This document shows, piece after piece, positions 4,842 through 12,503 of a stretch of 18,459 nucleotides of DNA. The DNA comes from Anaerolineae bacterium. Its GTDB lineage: Bacteria > Chloroflexota > Anaerolineae > 4572-78 > J111. The position numbers and the translations under genes are program-made. Below the pieces are notes generated by a model. The model was not told the DNA's origin. It was given only the letters and a program-made list of their open reading frames with translations, and made no database searches. Each line of letters starts with the position of its first letter. Position 1 is the stretch's first letter. The DNA is taken from the NCBI GenBank assembly GCA_023382535.1, contig JAHDWA010000125.1, forward strand, positions 1 through 18,459. Reading direction: 5' to 3'.

Positions 4842-7571
4842 ATGGAGTCACTGTCCACGCTCCAATCGCTCCTTGCTCAACTGAACGCCCTGGGCGACAA
4901 AGAATGTATCCTGGAGATGCAAACTGACGGCATCAGCCGCTGGACTTGCGCCCAGGTCGCCGCGACGGCCCGGCGCTTGGCCGCTGGATTGGTGGCGACC
5001 GGTGTACGGCAGGGCGACTTTGTGCCGGTGCTGGCCCACAATCGCCCGGAGTGGGTTATCGCCGCGCTGGCGGTACTCGGCGCCGGGGCGGCCGTTTCTC
5101 CGCTGGACACCCAAATTAACACCTCCACCCTCGAGCAGGTTTTACGTGACAGCCAAGCCCGCTTTATCTTTACCACTACCAATTACCTCAACCGGCTGGG
5201 CCAACTGAACTTGGGGGTCGAACTGCGCCCCATCTTACTTGATGTCGAACCAGACGACCCCCGCGGCTGGCGTGTTCTGCTGGCCGAGTCCGCCGCGCCG
5301 CTGCCGCAGGTCCAGCCGGATGAGCCGGCGGCGCTCTTCTACACCTCCGGCACTACCGGGGTGCCCAAAGGCGTCCCCCTGACCCACCGCAACCTGGCCT
5401 TTCAAATTGAGGCAGTGCGAGCCGCCAGGCTGCTGCGGGAAGATGACCGCATCCTGCTGCCGCTGCCGATGTATCACGTCTACCCTTTCACCATCGGCAC
5501 GCTGACTCCGCTGGCCTTTGGCCTGCCGCTGGTGCTGCCCCAGGCCCTGACCGGCCCCCAACTTATTCGCGCCCTGGCCGAGGGCGATGTGACCATCATC
5601 GTCGGCGTGCCCCGTATTTACCGGGCGGTCTACAACGGCCTCGAGAACCAAATTGCCGGTCGGGGCAAGCTGGCCGCCTCTTTGTTTCAGACGGCTTTGC
5701 AGGCCAGTATCTGGCTGCGCCGGAAGTTTGGCTGGCAGGTCGGCCAAACCCTCTTTCGCCCCTTGCGGGCCAGGTTGGGACCCAACCTGCGGCTGCTGGC
5801 CTCCGGCGGTTCGGCCCTGGACCCGGAGCTGGCCTGGAAACTGGAAGGCTTTGGCTGGAATGTGGCTATCGGCTATGGGTTGACCGAAACGTCGCCCATG
5901 CTGACCATGAATCTGCCCGCTGCCGGCCCGCCCAAACTGGCCAGCGTTGGCCCGCCGCTGCCCGGCCTCGAGCTGCGCCTTGACCGCACCACCCAGGCCG
6001 AAGAGGCAGCCGCCAACGGCGCTAAAAGAGCCGCGCCCGCGGAAGGCGAAATCCAGGCGCGCGGCGTCAGCGTTTTCTCCGGCTACCGCAACCTACCCGA
6101 CCAGACCGCCCAGGCTTTTACCGCCGACGGCTGGTTTCGCACCGGCGATTTGGGCTATTGTGATGCCGAAGGCTACTACTACATCAGCGGGCGGGCCTCC
6201 ACCTTGATTGTCCTGGAAGGGGGCAAAAAGATTCAGCCGGAGCCGTTGGAAGAAATCTACCAGCAGCACGAATTTATCCGGGAAATTGGGATTTTGTACC
6301 TGGACAACCAGTTGGTCGCCGTGATTGTGCCTGAAATTGAGCCGATCAACCGGCTGCGCAACGGCGACATCGAGCAGGCCATCCGCGAGGCCGTCGGCGA
6401 GCGGGTGAAGGCGGTCGCCTCCTACCAGCGTCTTACCGACTACGCCCTGACCGAGGAACCATTGCCCCGGACCAACCTGGGCAAAATCCGGCGGCATCTC
6501 CTGCCGACGCTGTACACCCAGGCCAAGCAGGGCCTGGTCCAGAGCGACTCTGCTGCTATCGGCCCCATGCCCATCGTCGATATGTCCGAAAAAGATCAGG
6601 CCCTACTTGCCGATGCGGCGGCGCGGCAGGTGTGGGAGCTGCTGGCCAGCCGCTACCCCGACAAACGCCTCAGCCCGGATACCAGCCCCCAACTGGACCT
6701 GGGTGTGGACTCGCTGGAGTGGCTGACCCTGACCTTGGAAGTCAGCGAGCGCACCGGGGTGGAACTGAGCGACGCGGCGATTGGCCGGATCAGCACCGTG
6801 CGCGACCTGCTCCAGGAAGTCTCCGCTGCTGCGGAAAGTGAAGCCGTTCCATCGGCCAAGTTGGCCAACCCGGAGGCACTTCTCACCGAGGAGGAGAAAA
6901 CATGGCTGACCCCGCCGGGTCCGCTGCTGCGGGCGTTGTGGGCAATTCTTTTCCCCATCTATCGCCTGCTGGCGCGGTTGTTGTTCCGGGTCAAGGCGCA
7001 TGGGCTGGAAAACCTGCCCGCCAGCGGCAACTTTGTCCTGGCTCCCAACCACAGCAGCATGCTGGACGCGCCCATGCTGGCCGCAGTGCTGCCGGACCGG
7101 CACCTGCGCCAGACTCACTGGGCCGGGGCCGCCGAAATCATGTTGAGCAACCCATTGATGCGTCTGGTCAGCCGCATGGCCGGGGTACTGCCCATCGAGC
7201 GCTTTGGGGGCGGGACCGGCATCAAGAATCTGGCCCTGGCTCTGGCGGTGCTGCAACGGGGCCGGAATGTCGTCTGGTTTCCCGAAGGCCGCATCTCGAT
7301 GACCGGGACGATACTCCCGTTTCGCGAGGGAATTGGCCTGGTGCTGGAGCAGTGTCCGGCGCTGGTGGTGCCGGTCTATATTCAGGGCACGCGCGAGGCG
7401 ATGCCACCGGAAGCAGCCTGGCCCAGGCCCGGCCAGGTGACGATCACTTTTGGCCCCCCTTGCGATCCCCGCGAGCTGGCCCAACAGGGCCAAGGCGATA
7501 ATATCCCGTCACGGATGGTCCAGGCGCTCCAGGAGCGCGTGGCTGCTTTGGACCGGCAGTCTAAACTGTGA
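4842..7571 (+). CDS. Acyl-activating enzyme - acyl carrier domain - PlsC acyltransferase fusion
   Basis: The 909-residue product has three parts. Residues 1 to about 565 are an AMP-forming acyl-CoA/acyl-ACP synthetase (ANL) domain with YTSGTTGVPKG (167-177), YGLTETSP (345-352), TGDLG (434-438) and the A10 lysine in NLGKIRR (Lys548). About 585-665 is an acyl carrier domain with the phosphopantetheine serine in LGVDSLEW (Ser624). About 690-909 is a PlsC-like acyltransferase with NHSSMLD (His737, Asp742), PIERF (about 784-788) and FPEGRIS (813-819), preceded by a hydrophobic segment that may contact the membrane. A coherent role is to adenylate a free fatty acid, load it on the built-in carrier and transfer it to a lysophospholipid or glycerol phosphate. 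E. coli Aas joins the same outer activities in the opposite order. The ATG at 4842 follows AAGGGGGT by 11 bases. An in-frame ATG at 4797 falls inside the palindrome and has no such site. Confidence 0.9.
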   Translation: MESLSTLQSLLAQLNALGDKECILEMQTDGISRWTCAQVAATARRLAAGLVATGVRQGDFVPVLAHNRPEWVIAALAVLGAGAAVSPLDTQINTSTLEQVLRDSQARFIFTTTNYLNRLGQLNLGVELRPILLDVEPDDPRGWRVLLAESAAPLPQVQPDEPAALFYTSGTTGVPKGVPLTHRNLAFQIEAVRAARLLREDDRILLPLPMYHVYPFTIGTLTPLAFGLPLVLPQALTGPQLIRALAEGDVTIIVGVPRIYRAVYNGLENQIAGRGKLAASLFQTALQASIWLRRKFGWQVGQTLFRPLRARLGPNLRLLASGGSALDPELAWKLEGFGWNVAIGYGLTETSPMLTMNLPAAGPPKLASVGPPLPGLELRLDRTTQAEEAAANGAKRAAPAEGEIQARGVSVFSGYRNLPDQTAQAFTADGWFRTGDLGYCDAEGYYYISGRASTLIVLEGGKKIQPEPLEEIYQQHEFIREIGILYLDNQLVAVIVPEIEPINRLRNGDIEQAIREAVGERVKAVASYQRLTDYALTEEPLPRTNLGKIRRHLLPTLYTQAKQGLVQSDSAAIGPMPIVDMSEKDQALLADAAARQVWELLASRYPDKRLSPDTSPQLDLGVDSLEWLTLTLEVSERTGVELSDAAIGRISTVRDLLQEVSAAAESEAVPSAKLANPEALLTEEEKTWLTPPGPLLRALWAILFPIYRLLARLLFRVKAHGLENLPASGNFVLAPNHSSMLDAPMLAAVLPDRHLRQTHWAGAAEIMLSNPLMRLVSRMAGVLPIERFGGGTGIKNLALALAVLQRGRNVVWFPEGRISMTGTILPFREGIGLVLEQCPALVVPVYIQGTREAMPPEAAWPRPGQVTITFGPPCDPRELAQQGQGDNIPSRMVQALQERVAALDRQSKL

Positions 7572-7588
7572 ACGCTCTTTTTTGACAG

Positions 7589-7737
7589 AATAATAACTCA
7601 AGTTGCTGTCCACTTTAGCAAACTCAAAATTTATCACAGACTGCGAAGCGAACGAAGACACAGAGAAAAGTAATAAAAAGTCTCCGCGCCTCTACGGTAA
7701 GAATCAGTCAAAGGTGGCAAGTTGAGCTATAATAATT
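7589..7737. repeat. Degenerate MITE-like palindromic element
   Basis: The left end (7589-7616, with CTCAAGTTGC and CCACTTT) is an imperfect inverted copy of the right end (7710-7737, with AAAGGTGG and GCAAGTTGAG). Between them a second, weaker inverted pair occurs: ATCACAGA then GACACAGAGA against TCTCCGCGCCTCTACGGTAA. There is no coding capacity. It fills most of the 196-base gap between two plus-strand genes and looks like an old, decayed non-autonomous element. Confidence 0.45.
7705..7733 (+). promoter_or_regulatory. Possible promoter of the unknown gene at 7768
   Basis: A perfect TATAAT lies at 7728-7733, with a weak CAGTCA at 7705-7710 spaced by 17 bases. The start point would be near 7740, giving a leader of about 28 bases. 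That supports a start codon at 7768 rather than the ATG at 7744. The -10 box sits within the right end of the palindromic element. Confidence 0.5.
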
Positions 7738-7767
7738 GAAAGGATGCGTTCAACAAGGAAAGGAACA

Positions 7768-8679
7768 ATGATGAGCAACAGCCTTACATCTCAAACCTGG
7801 CGCAGCCGGCGTAATCTGGTCCCGCTGCCCTACCGCCGGGTGAGTGTTCAACCTTACTCTGGGCCTATGACGGCCGAGGCCATCGAAGCTCTCTTACTGG
7901 AGCGCGAAGCCTACCGCCGGACCGACTTCATCGTCCTGAAAGGCAAAAATAAGGAGACGGCGGTGGCAGGCATCACCCGCGCCGAAGCCGAACCGCTCTT
8001 TTCCTGCATCACTTCCGTGGAAGTGCTGGCATTGCCGGATACATGTGTGTACGTGGAGCAGCCCAGCGTGGACCCGGCTAACCGCTCCGCCCTGGCCGGG
8101 GTCGCTCACGAATTGGGCCTGGGGCCAGAGTATACGCTGGTCGTCGAGGGTATGTATGATCACGTCAACTTCATTCATCATCCCGACCCGCTGGTGGTGC
8201 GGGTGGTCGAGGTGGCCCCGCCGGAGCCGCCCAAACTGTACGGCCTGGCCCGCCATGTCCTCAGCTATGCTGATTTACCTCCCATCCGGCTGGAATTAGA
8301 ACGCGTCGAGGTAGCCGATTTAGCCCGCAGTGTCCGGCCGGAAGCTTACCTGGTACCCTGCCGCTCTGGCGGCCTCGACGACCTGCCCGCGCCGGTCAGC
8401 TTTCTGGATGAGCGGCCGGAACGCCGGAATTGGACGATGATTGGCTGTGAGCGCAGCTTGCAGTTCCATCGCCATTTTTACGGCGACGAGCCGCCCCGGG
8501 TGGAGATGTGCCCGCGTAAGATAGCTGGCGCCCGAACGGAGCCGACCCTGCTCAAATGTTGTCTGTTGGAGTACCATGTTGAGCAAGATGGCCCTATCGC
8601 CGTGGTCCCCTGGGGCGCAGACCTGGCGATGGTCGAGTCGGCGCTGCGCCAATTAGCCGCCGAGGTCGAGTATGCCTGA
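7768..8679 (+). CDS. Conserved-looking protein of unknown function
   Basis: The product is 303 residues, soluble by appearance, without signal peptide or membrane segment. I do not recognise the family. The N-terminal part (about 17-130) alternates hydrophobic strands and charged helices, including LVPLPYRRVSVQPYSG (17-32) and TDFIVLKGKNKET. The middle has HVNFIHHPDPLVVRVVEVAPP (from residue 132), which looks functionally constrained. The C-terminal half gathers Cys and His residues (Cys198, Cys227, His234, His236, Cys248, Cys264, Cys265), a possible metal site or disulfide set. The start is the ATG pair at 7768/7771, preceded by AAGGAAAGGA; an in-frame ATG at 7744 is too close to both its GGA and the predicted transcript start. 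It follows the lipid acylation gene on the same strand but has its own likely promoter, so a shared role is not implied. Confidence 0.7.
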   Translation: MMSNSLTSQTWRSRRNLVPLPYRRVSVQPYSGPMTAEAIEALLLEREAYRRTDFIVLKGKNKETAVAGITRAEAEPLFSCITSVEVLALPDTCVYVEQPSVDPANRSALAGVAHELGLGPEYTLVVEGMYDHVNFIHHPDPLVVRVVEVAPPEPPKLYGLARHVLSYADLPPIRLELERVEVADLARSVRPEAYLVPCRSGGLDDLPAPVSFLDERPERRNWTMIGCERSLQFHRHFYGDEPPRVEMCPRKIAGARTEPTLLKCCLLEYHVEQDGPIAVVPWGADLAMVESALRQLAAEVEYA

Positions 8680-8682
8680 ACT

Positions 8683-8728
8683 GCATCCTTCGATACGGTT
8701 TCGCTTCGCTCGACCTACTCAAGGATGC
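8683..8728. repeat. Short palindromic intergenic element between convergent genes
   Basis: GCATCCTT (8683-8690) pairs perfectly with AAGGATGC (8721-8728). The interior is rich in ttcgcttcgctcg. It starts four bases after the stop of the unknown gene and faces the end of the SDR gene. No T-run follows, so it is more likely a dispersed palindrome than a classical terminator, although it could slow readthrough in both directions. Confidence 0.6.
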
Positions 8729-8783
8729 TACTCACTTAACGGTACCATCAATCTAGGCTGACTCTGGTGATTGACATAGGCTC

Positions 8784-9578
8784 CTAATCCTCCGGCGCGA
8801 CAGCTTCCAACTCGCGCGCCATGCGATAGCTGCCGGCCATGAGGCCACCGTCAACGGGCAGAGTAACCCCGGTAATCCAGGCAGCTTCGTCGGAGGCGAG
8901 AAACAAGGCAGCCCTGGCTACATCCTCCGGCTGGCCGATTCGACCCAGTGGATACCAGGGAATCAGCCGCTCAAAAATCTGGGGGTCTTTTTGGAGTTGG
9001 GGCTGCCAGATGGGCGTCTGGATAGTGCCGGGACAGATGACATTGGCGCGCACGTTGAACCGGCCATACTTGAGCGCCATGTTTTGGGTCAAATTAATCA
9101 CCCCGGCTTTGGCCGCGCTGTAGGCTTCTTCCCCCAGGCCGGTCAGGCCGTTAACCGAAGCAATATTGACAATGGCCCCGCTTTTTTGGGCGATCATCCC
9201 CGGCAGCACCGCTCTGCAACACAAATAGACACTTTTCAGGACCACCGCCAGGCCGGCGTCCCAATCGGCTTCGTCAATGTGCAGGATGTCATCACCCGTG
9301 CCGACCGCCGCGTTGTTGACCAGAATATCAACCCGGCCGTAGCCAGCCAGCGCCTGAGCGACCATCGCCTCAACGGCTGCTTTCTTTGACACGTCCGCCT
9401 CGACGGCCAACGCTTCGCCGCCGGCCGCCTTAATCCGCTCGACCGTCTCTTGCGCCCGCGGGCCGTAGCGGTCATCCACCACAACCCGCGCCCCTTCCTG
9501 GGCAAACAGCTCGGCGATGGCCTGGCCGATGCCGGAACCCGCGCCGGTAACGAGGGCGATTTTGTTATTTAGGCGCAT
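8784..9578 (-). CDS. Short-chain dehydrogenase/reductase (SDR), FabG/glucose-dehydrogenase-like
   Basis: The 264-residue product is a classical cytoplasmic SDR that should oxidise or reduce a hydroxyl/keto group with NAD(P). Visible motifs are TGAGSGIG (11-18), ADV (61-63), NNAAV (88-92), Ser141 and YSAAK (Tyr153, Lys157), then the PGTIQTP substrate-loop region and the C-terminal ITGVTLPVDGG. Asp35/Asp36 at the end of the second strand suggest NAD rather than NADP. The Asn of the usual catalytic tetrad, normally in a VNLKG-like motif, is replaced by Val113 (AVVLKS). The ATG at 9578 has GGGAGGT five bases upstream; an in-frame extension to 9701 would run through the neighbouring gene's end and lacks such a site. 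It lies 34 bases after the amidohydrolase gene and is probably the last gene of the liv operon. The substrate is unknown. Confidence 0.9.
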   Translation of the reverse strand: MRLNNKIALVTGAGSGIGQAIAELFAQEGARVVVDDRYGPRAQETVERIKAAGGEALAVEADVSKKAAVEAMVAQALAGYGRVDILVNNAAVGTGDDILHIDEADWDAGLAVVLKSVYLCCRAVLPGMIAQKSGAIVNIASVNGLTGLGEEAYSAAKAGVINLTQNMALKYGRFNVRANVICPGTIQTPIWQPQLQKDPQIFERLIPWYPLGRIGQPEDVARAALFLASDEAAWITGVTLPVDGGLMAGSYRMARELEAVAPED

Positions 9579-9612
9579 AGATAACCTCCCTAAATTCCAA
9601 ACGTAATTACCG

Positions 9613-10506
9613 TTAGGCCAAATCCAGCAGCGCCAGCGCATCCCGCTGAATGATCTGTTCAATCGCCTCTTCCGGCACGCGGGGCAGCGCTGTGCCCTCA
9701 ACCAATCGATTCACCTGGCGCAGTGCGGCGATGGTTTCCTCTACCGTCGCCACCGGAAAATCGGTGGCAAACAAAATTTTACGGAGAACATTCCACTCGC
9801 CGGCTTTGACCAACTGCTCCCAAAAGGAGAAGGGGCGGTAAAAATTGCCCGACAAATCGGCGTATAGATTGGGGTGCTTACGGATGACCACACAGGTTTC
9901 CGCCTGCCAGGGATGGCCCATATGAGCCATAATGATCTTCAAATCGGGGTAGCGGATGGCGATTTCATCCATGAGCAGGGGGTGAGCCAGGCGAATGGGC
10001 GCCTCGCGCACCGGCGAGGTGCCCTGGTGAAAGAGAATGGGCAGGCCATACTTTTGCGCCCGCTCGTAAACAACCAGGGCGCGCGGTTCCAGCGGGTCGA
10101 AGTTTTGATAATTGGCTCCCAGTTTGATCCCTTTTAAGCCCAGGTCGGTGCGGCAGCGCTCGAACTCATCCAGGCAGCCGGCATCGTAGGGATGGAGCGA
10201 CATAAAGCCGATCAGCCGCTCCGGGTAAGCACGCACAAAGGTGGCCGTCGCATCGTTGATGTTGCCGTCGTACCACCTGGTATCGCCGGGACCCTGGCCG
10301 CTCAGGTTGTCGCTCATCCGGCCAGGATGCCAGGCGATGCCGAAAACGATGGATTTGTCGGCGGGCTGTTGGGCTTGCAAGTAATCCTGCCAGGAGCAGG
10401 TGGCGTTAACGGCGCGGTCAGGCCGCCACAGGGTGTTGACGACAACCTGATCAGGCGGAACGGCCTCTTTGTATTGAGGGGTGTGGCTGTGAACGTCAAC
10501 GATCAT
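9613..10506 (-). CDS. Amidohydrolase family 2 (TIM-barrel metal-dependent hydrolase or decarboxylase-like)
   Basis: The 297-residue product shows the amidohydrolase-2 (PF04909-type) pattern: DVHSH with His6 and His8, GLKGIKLG (123-130), PILFHQGTS with His160, IIMAHMGHPW with His195 and His198, and FATDFPV with Asp249. These match the metal ligands and active-site acid of the ACMSD / gamma-resorcylate decarboxylase / oxalomesaconate hydratase group, which act on carboxylated or ring-derived metabolites. The true reaction cannot be told. The ATG at 10506 overlaps the livM stop codon as ATGA, without a visible Shine-Dalgarno site, so translation is probably coupled to livM. Longer in-frame starts up to 10683 would lie inside livM. 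The tight coupling to a transporter subunit suggests that the enzyme acts on what the transporter brings in. Confidence 0.88.
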   Translation of the reverse strand: MIVDVHSHTPQYKEAVPPDQVVVNTLWRPDRAVNATCSWQDYLQAQQPADKSIVFGIAWHPGRMSDNLSGQGPGDTRWYDGNINDATATFVRAYPERLIGFMSLHPYDAGCLDEFERCRTDLGLKGIKLGANYQNFDPLEPRALVVYERAQKYGLPILFHQGTSPVREAPIRLAHPLLMDEIAIRYPDLKIIMAHMGHPWQAETCVVIRKHPNLYADLSGNFYRPFSFWEQLVKAGEWNVLRKILFATDFPVATVEETIAALRQVNRLVEGTALPRVPEEAIEQIIQRDALALLDLA

Positions 10507-11546
10507 TCGGTTTTGCGGAAAAGCCTTTTGACCCAGTTGGCAATCAGCGGCCCAAGGCCCTGCGGCGCGAACACGGCAATGATAGCCAGAGACAAACCGA
10601 TGCTCAGGTTGCGATAGTTCTCGGCCGCGCGCAATACTTCGGGTAAAACGGTCAAAACGGCGGTACCAACAATGGGTCCCCAAAAAGTGCCCAGGCCCCC
10701 CAGCACCATCATCGCCAGCAGGTCAATCATGAGGCCGAAATTAAAAATAGTAGGGGAAATGATACCCTGATAATGGGTCAGAAAGCCCCCGGCCAGACCC
10801 GTGAAAAAGGCGCTGAAAGCAAACAAGAGCAGCTTGAAGCGAAAGGGGTCTACCCCTCGACTGATGGCGTAGGTTTCCGAGTCGCGCAGAGCGCGGAAGG
10901 CTATGCCGATGGGTGAGTGCAAAATCCGCCAGATAGCATAGGTGGTTACCCCAAAAAAGATCAGGCCCACGTAATAATACATGATTCTGTCCAGACCACT
11001 GCCAAACCACTGTTCAAAACCGAGCTTCGGCACGCTTTTCAAACCATAACCGCCGCCGCTGATCATGGTCGGCCCGGTGGTGGTAAAGTTACGCAGCAGT
11101 TCGTGAAAGGCCAGGGTTAATAAAACAACATACGTGCCACGCAGGCGCAGGGTCGGCAAACCAATAATCAGGGCGGCAATAACAGCGGTAAACGGGGCCA
11201 GCCAGATACTCAGCCAGGGGCTCCAGCCATAGTGAACAACCAAAACTCCGGTCGTCCAGCCACCCACGGCGAACAGGGCGATTTGGCCAAAGGAATAAAT
11301 CCCGGAGACGCCCATAATCAAATTCCAACCCTGCACGACCATGCCCCAGCCAAAAAACAGGATAATGAGGTGCAGGATAAAACCACCGCCGCTGAGTCGA
11401 GAAATTCCCCAGGGTAACGCCAGTAACACCAACAAGACGATGCCAAAGTAGAGTGGATTGAGCTTGACCCAGGGGCCCGCCGACCACTGCAACCGCTCCT
11501 GGATTCTGCCTAATTGTAAGGGTAAAGATCCCGCTTTTTGGGTCAT
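10503..11546 (-). CDS. livM: Branched-chain amino acid type ABC transporter permease LivM
   Basis: The 347-residue product is a polytopic inner-membrane permease of the LivM family. After a polar N-terminus (about 35 residues) come many hydrophobic segments, with the family features GVSGIYSFGQIALFAVGG, GLPTLRLRGTYVVLLTLAF, RALRDSETYAISRGVDPFRFKLL (the ATPase-contacting loop; quoted in two parts: RALRDSETYAISRG and VDPFRFKLL) and MVLGGLGTFWGPIVG. It pairs with LivH to form the channel energised by LivG and LivF. The ATG at 11546 overlaps the livH stop as ATGA; GGGGGAGA lies about ten bases upstream. The 3' end overlaps the amidohydrolase start. The imported solute may be an amino acid, but LivHMGF relatives also carry aromatic and other organic acids, urea or amides. 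Confidence 0.92.
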   Translation of the reverse strand: MTQKAGSLPLQLGRIQERLQWSAGPWVKLNPLYFGIVLLVLLALPWGISRLSGGGFILHLIILFFGWGMVVQGWNLIMGVSGIYSFGQIALFAVGGWTTGVLVVHYGWSPWLSIWLAPFTAVIAALIIGLPTLRLRGTYVVLLTLAFHELLRNFTTTGPTMISGGGYGLKSVPKLGFEQWFGSGLDRIMYYYVGLIFFGVTTYAIWRILHSPIGIAFRALRDSETYAISRGVDPFRFKLLLFAFSAFFTGLAGGFLTHYQGIISPTIFNFGLMIDLLAMMVLGGLGTFWGPIVGTAVLTVLPEVLRAAENYRNLSIGLSLAIIAVFAPQGLGPLIANWVKRLFRKTE

Positions 11547-12421
11547 AGTCGCTGCATCTCCCCCAGGCCGAACAGCCCATTTGGACGAACGATTAACATA
11601 ACGATCATAAATAGGAACAGGCCGGGCAAGGCCCAACTTGCCCCCATGTACACCTGCAAGAATGCTTCCAGCAGGCCGATCACGTAAGCCGCCCAGATGG
11701 TGCCTTTGACACTCCCTAACCCGCCAAAAATGGTCACCACCAGGGACTTGATCATAGGATTAAAACCGGCGGTCGGAGAGAGAAAAAAGACGGAAGAGAG
11801 TAAGGCCCCGGCTAATCCGGCCAGGGCGGCGCTGATAACCATAACGATGATAAAAACTCTGCGGGTGGGAATCCCCATCAAGCGGGCCGCATCCATCTGC
11901 TGGGAGACCGCCCGGATAGCCATGCCATAACGCGAGCTGCGCAAAAAGAGACTCATCAAAATCAAGGACAACAAAGCCACCCCGATGATGAGGAGACCTT
12001 GATAACTGATGACGACATCCAGAAATTTGAACTGCCCCTTGATGGCCGGTGGCATTTGTTTAACCCGCGCCCCGTAAAGGATCAGCACCGCGCTTTCTAT
12101 CACAATTGAGGCGCCGACCGTAGCAATGAGCGAGGCGCTGTCCCAGCCTGGTTTGCCCAGAATCCGGTTAATCAATAAAACTTGAATGAGAAAGCCCATC
12201 AAAGCCGCCCCCAAGACCCCTAATACAAAGGAGGGTAGCAGGGGCAATTTCAGCGGATTGAGGGCGGTCCAGATAACATACCCCCCGACCAGGTAGAGCG
12301 ACCCATGGGCTAAATTGAGCATGCGCAGAGAACCCCAAATCAGGGTCAAGCCCAGGGCCATCAGGCCATACACCGACCCGCTGAGCAGACCCCCATAAAT
12401 TGCCTGGAACAATTTTTCCAT
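11543..12421 (-). CDS. livH: Branched-chain amino acid type ABC transporter permease LivH
   Basis: The 292-residue product is the second channel subunit. It begins with an amphipathic helix and the typical GGLLSGSVYGLMALGLTL stretch, then LRMLNLAHGSLYLVGGY. The loop AVSQQMDAARLMGIPTRRV is the EAA-like contact with the ATPases, and VVTIFGGLGSVKGTIWAA is the second conserved permease signature. It ends with RPNGLFG, as usual for LivH. Several strongly hydrophobic segments confirm an integral membrane protein. The ATG at 12421 has GAGGAG five bases upstream; an extension to 12448 is not needed. It overlaps livM by four bases. An 82-base gap with a palindromic element separates it from livF upstream, unlike the close packing of the rest of the operon. 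Confidence 0.93.
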   Translation of the reverse strand: MEKLFQAIYGGLLSGSVYGLMALGLTLIWGSLRMLNLAHGSLYLVGGYVIWTALNPLKLPLLPSFVLGVLGAALMGFLIQVLLINRILGKPGWDSASLIATVGASIVIESAVLILYGARVKQMPPAIKGQFKFLDVVISYQGLLIIGVALLSLILMSLFLRSSRYGMAIRAVSQQMDAARLMGIPTRRVFIIVMVISAALAGLAGALLSSVFFLSPTAGFNPMIKSLVVTIFGGLGSVKGTIWAAYVIGLLEAFLQVYMGASWALPGLFLFMIVMLIVRPNGLFGLGEMQRL

Positions 12422-12439
12422 AGTTTCTCCTCTAACTTT

Positions 12440-12499
12440 GTAGGACAAGCTGTTAGCTTGTCCCTATTCGGACACACGAAGCGTAACAGTTTGTCCTAC
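12440..12499. repeat. REP-like nested palindrome between livF and livH
   Basis: GGACAAGCT-gtt-AGCTTGTCC (12443-12463) is a perfect 9-bp hairpin. GTAGGACAAGCTGTT (12440-12454) also matches the inverse of AACAGTTTGTCCTAC (12485-12499) with one mismatch, so the left arm can pair with either partner. It lies inside the operon after the livF stop codon and lacks a T-run. It could stabilise or process the mRNA and so separate ATPase from permease expression. Confidence 0.75.
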
Positions 12500-12503
12500 C
12501 ATA

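Noticed and set aside
6603..7493. A 296-codon minus-strand reading frame inside the acyltransferase fusion gene
   Set aside because: It is antisense to a gene with intact domain motifs, and its composition (Gln, Gly, Arg and His-rich) is that of a GC-rich shadow frame.
9579..9701. N-terminal extension of the SDR to 9701
   Set aside because: It would overlap the amidohydrolase 3' end. GGGAGGT lies just before the ATG at 9578, and the Rossmann motif then falls at the usual distance.
10507..10683. N-terminal extension of the amidohydrolase to 10683
   Set aside because: It would overlap livM by about 180 bases and adds sequence without family resemblance; the ATGA overlap at 10503-10506 with the DVHSH motif next to the start is far more likely.
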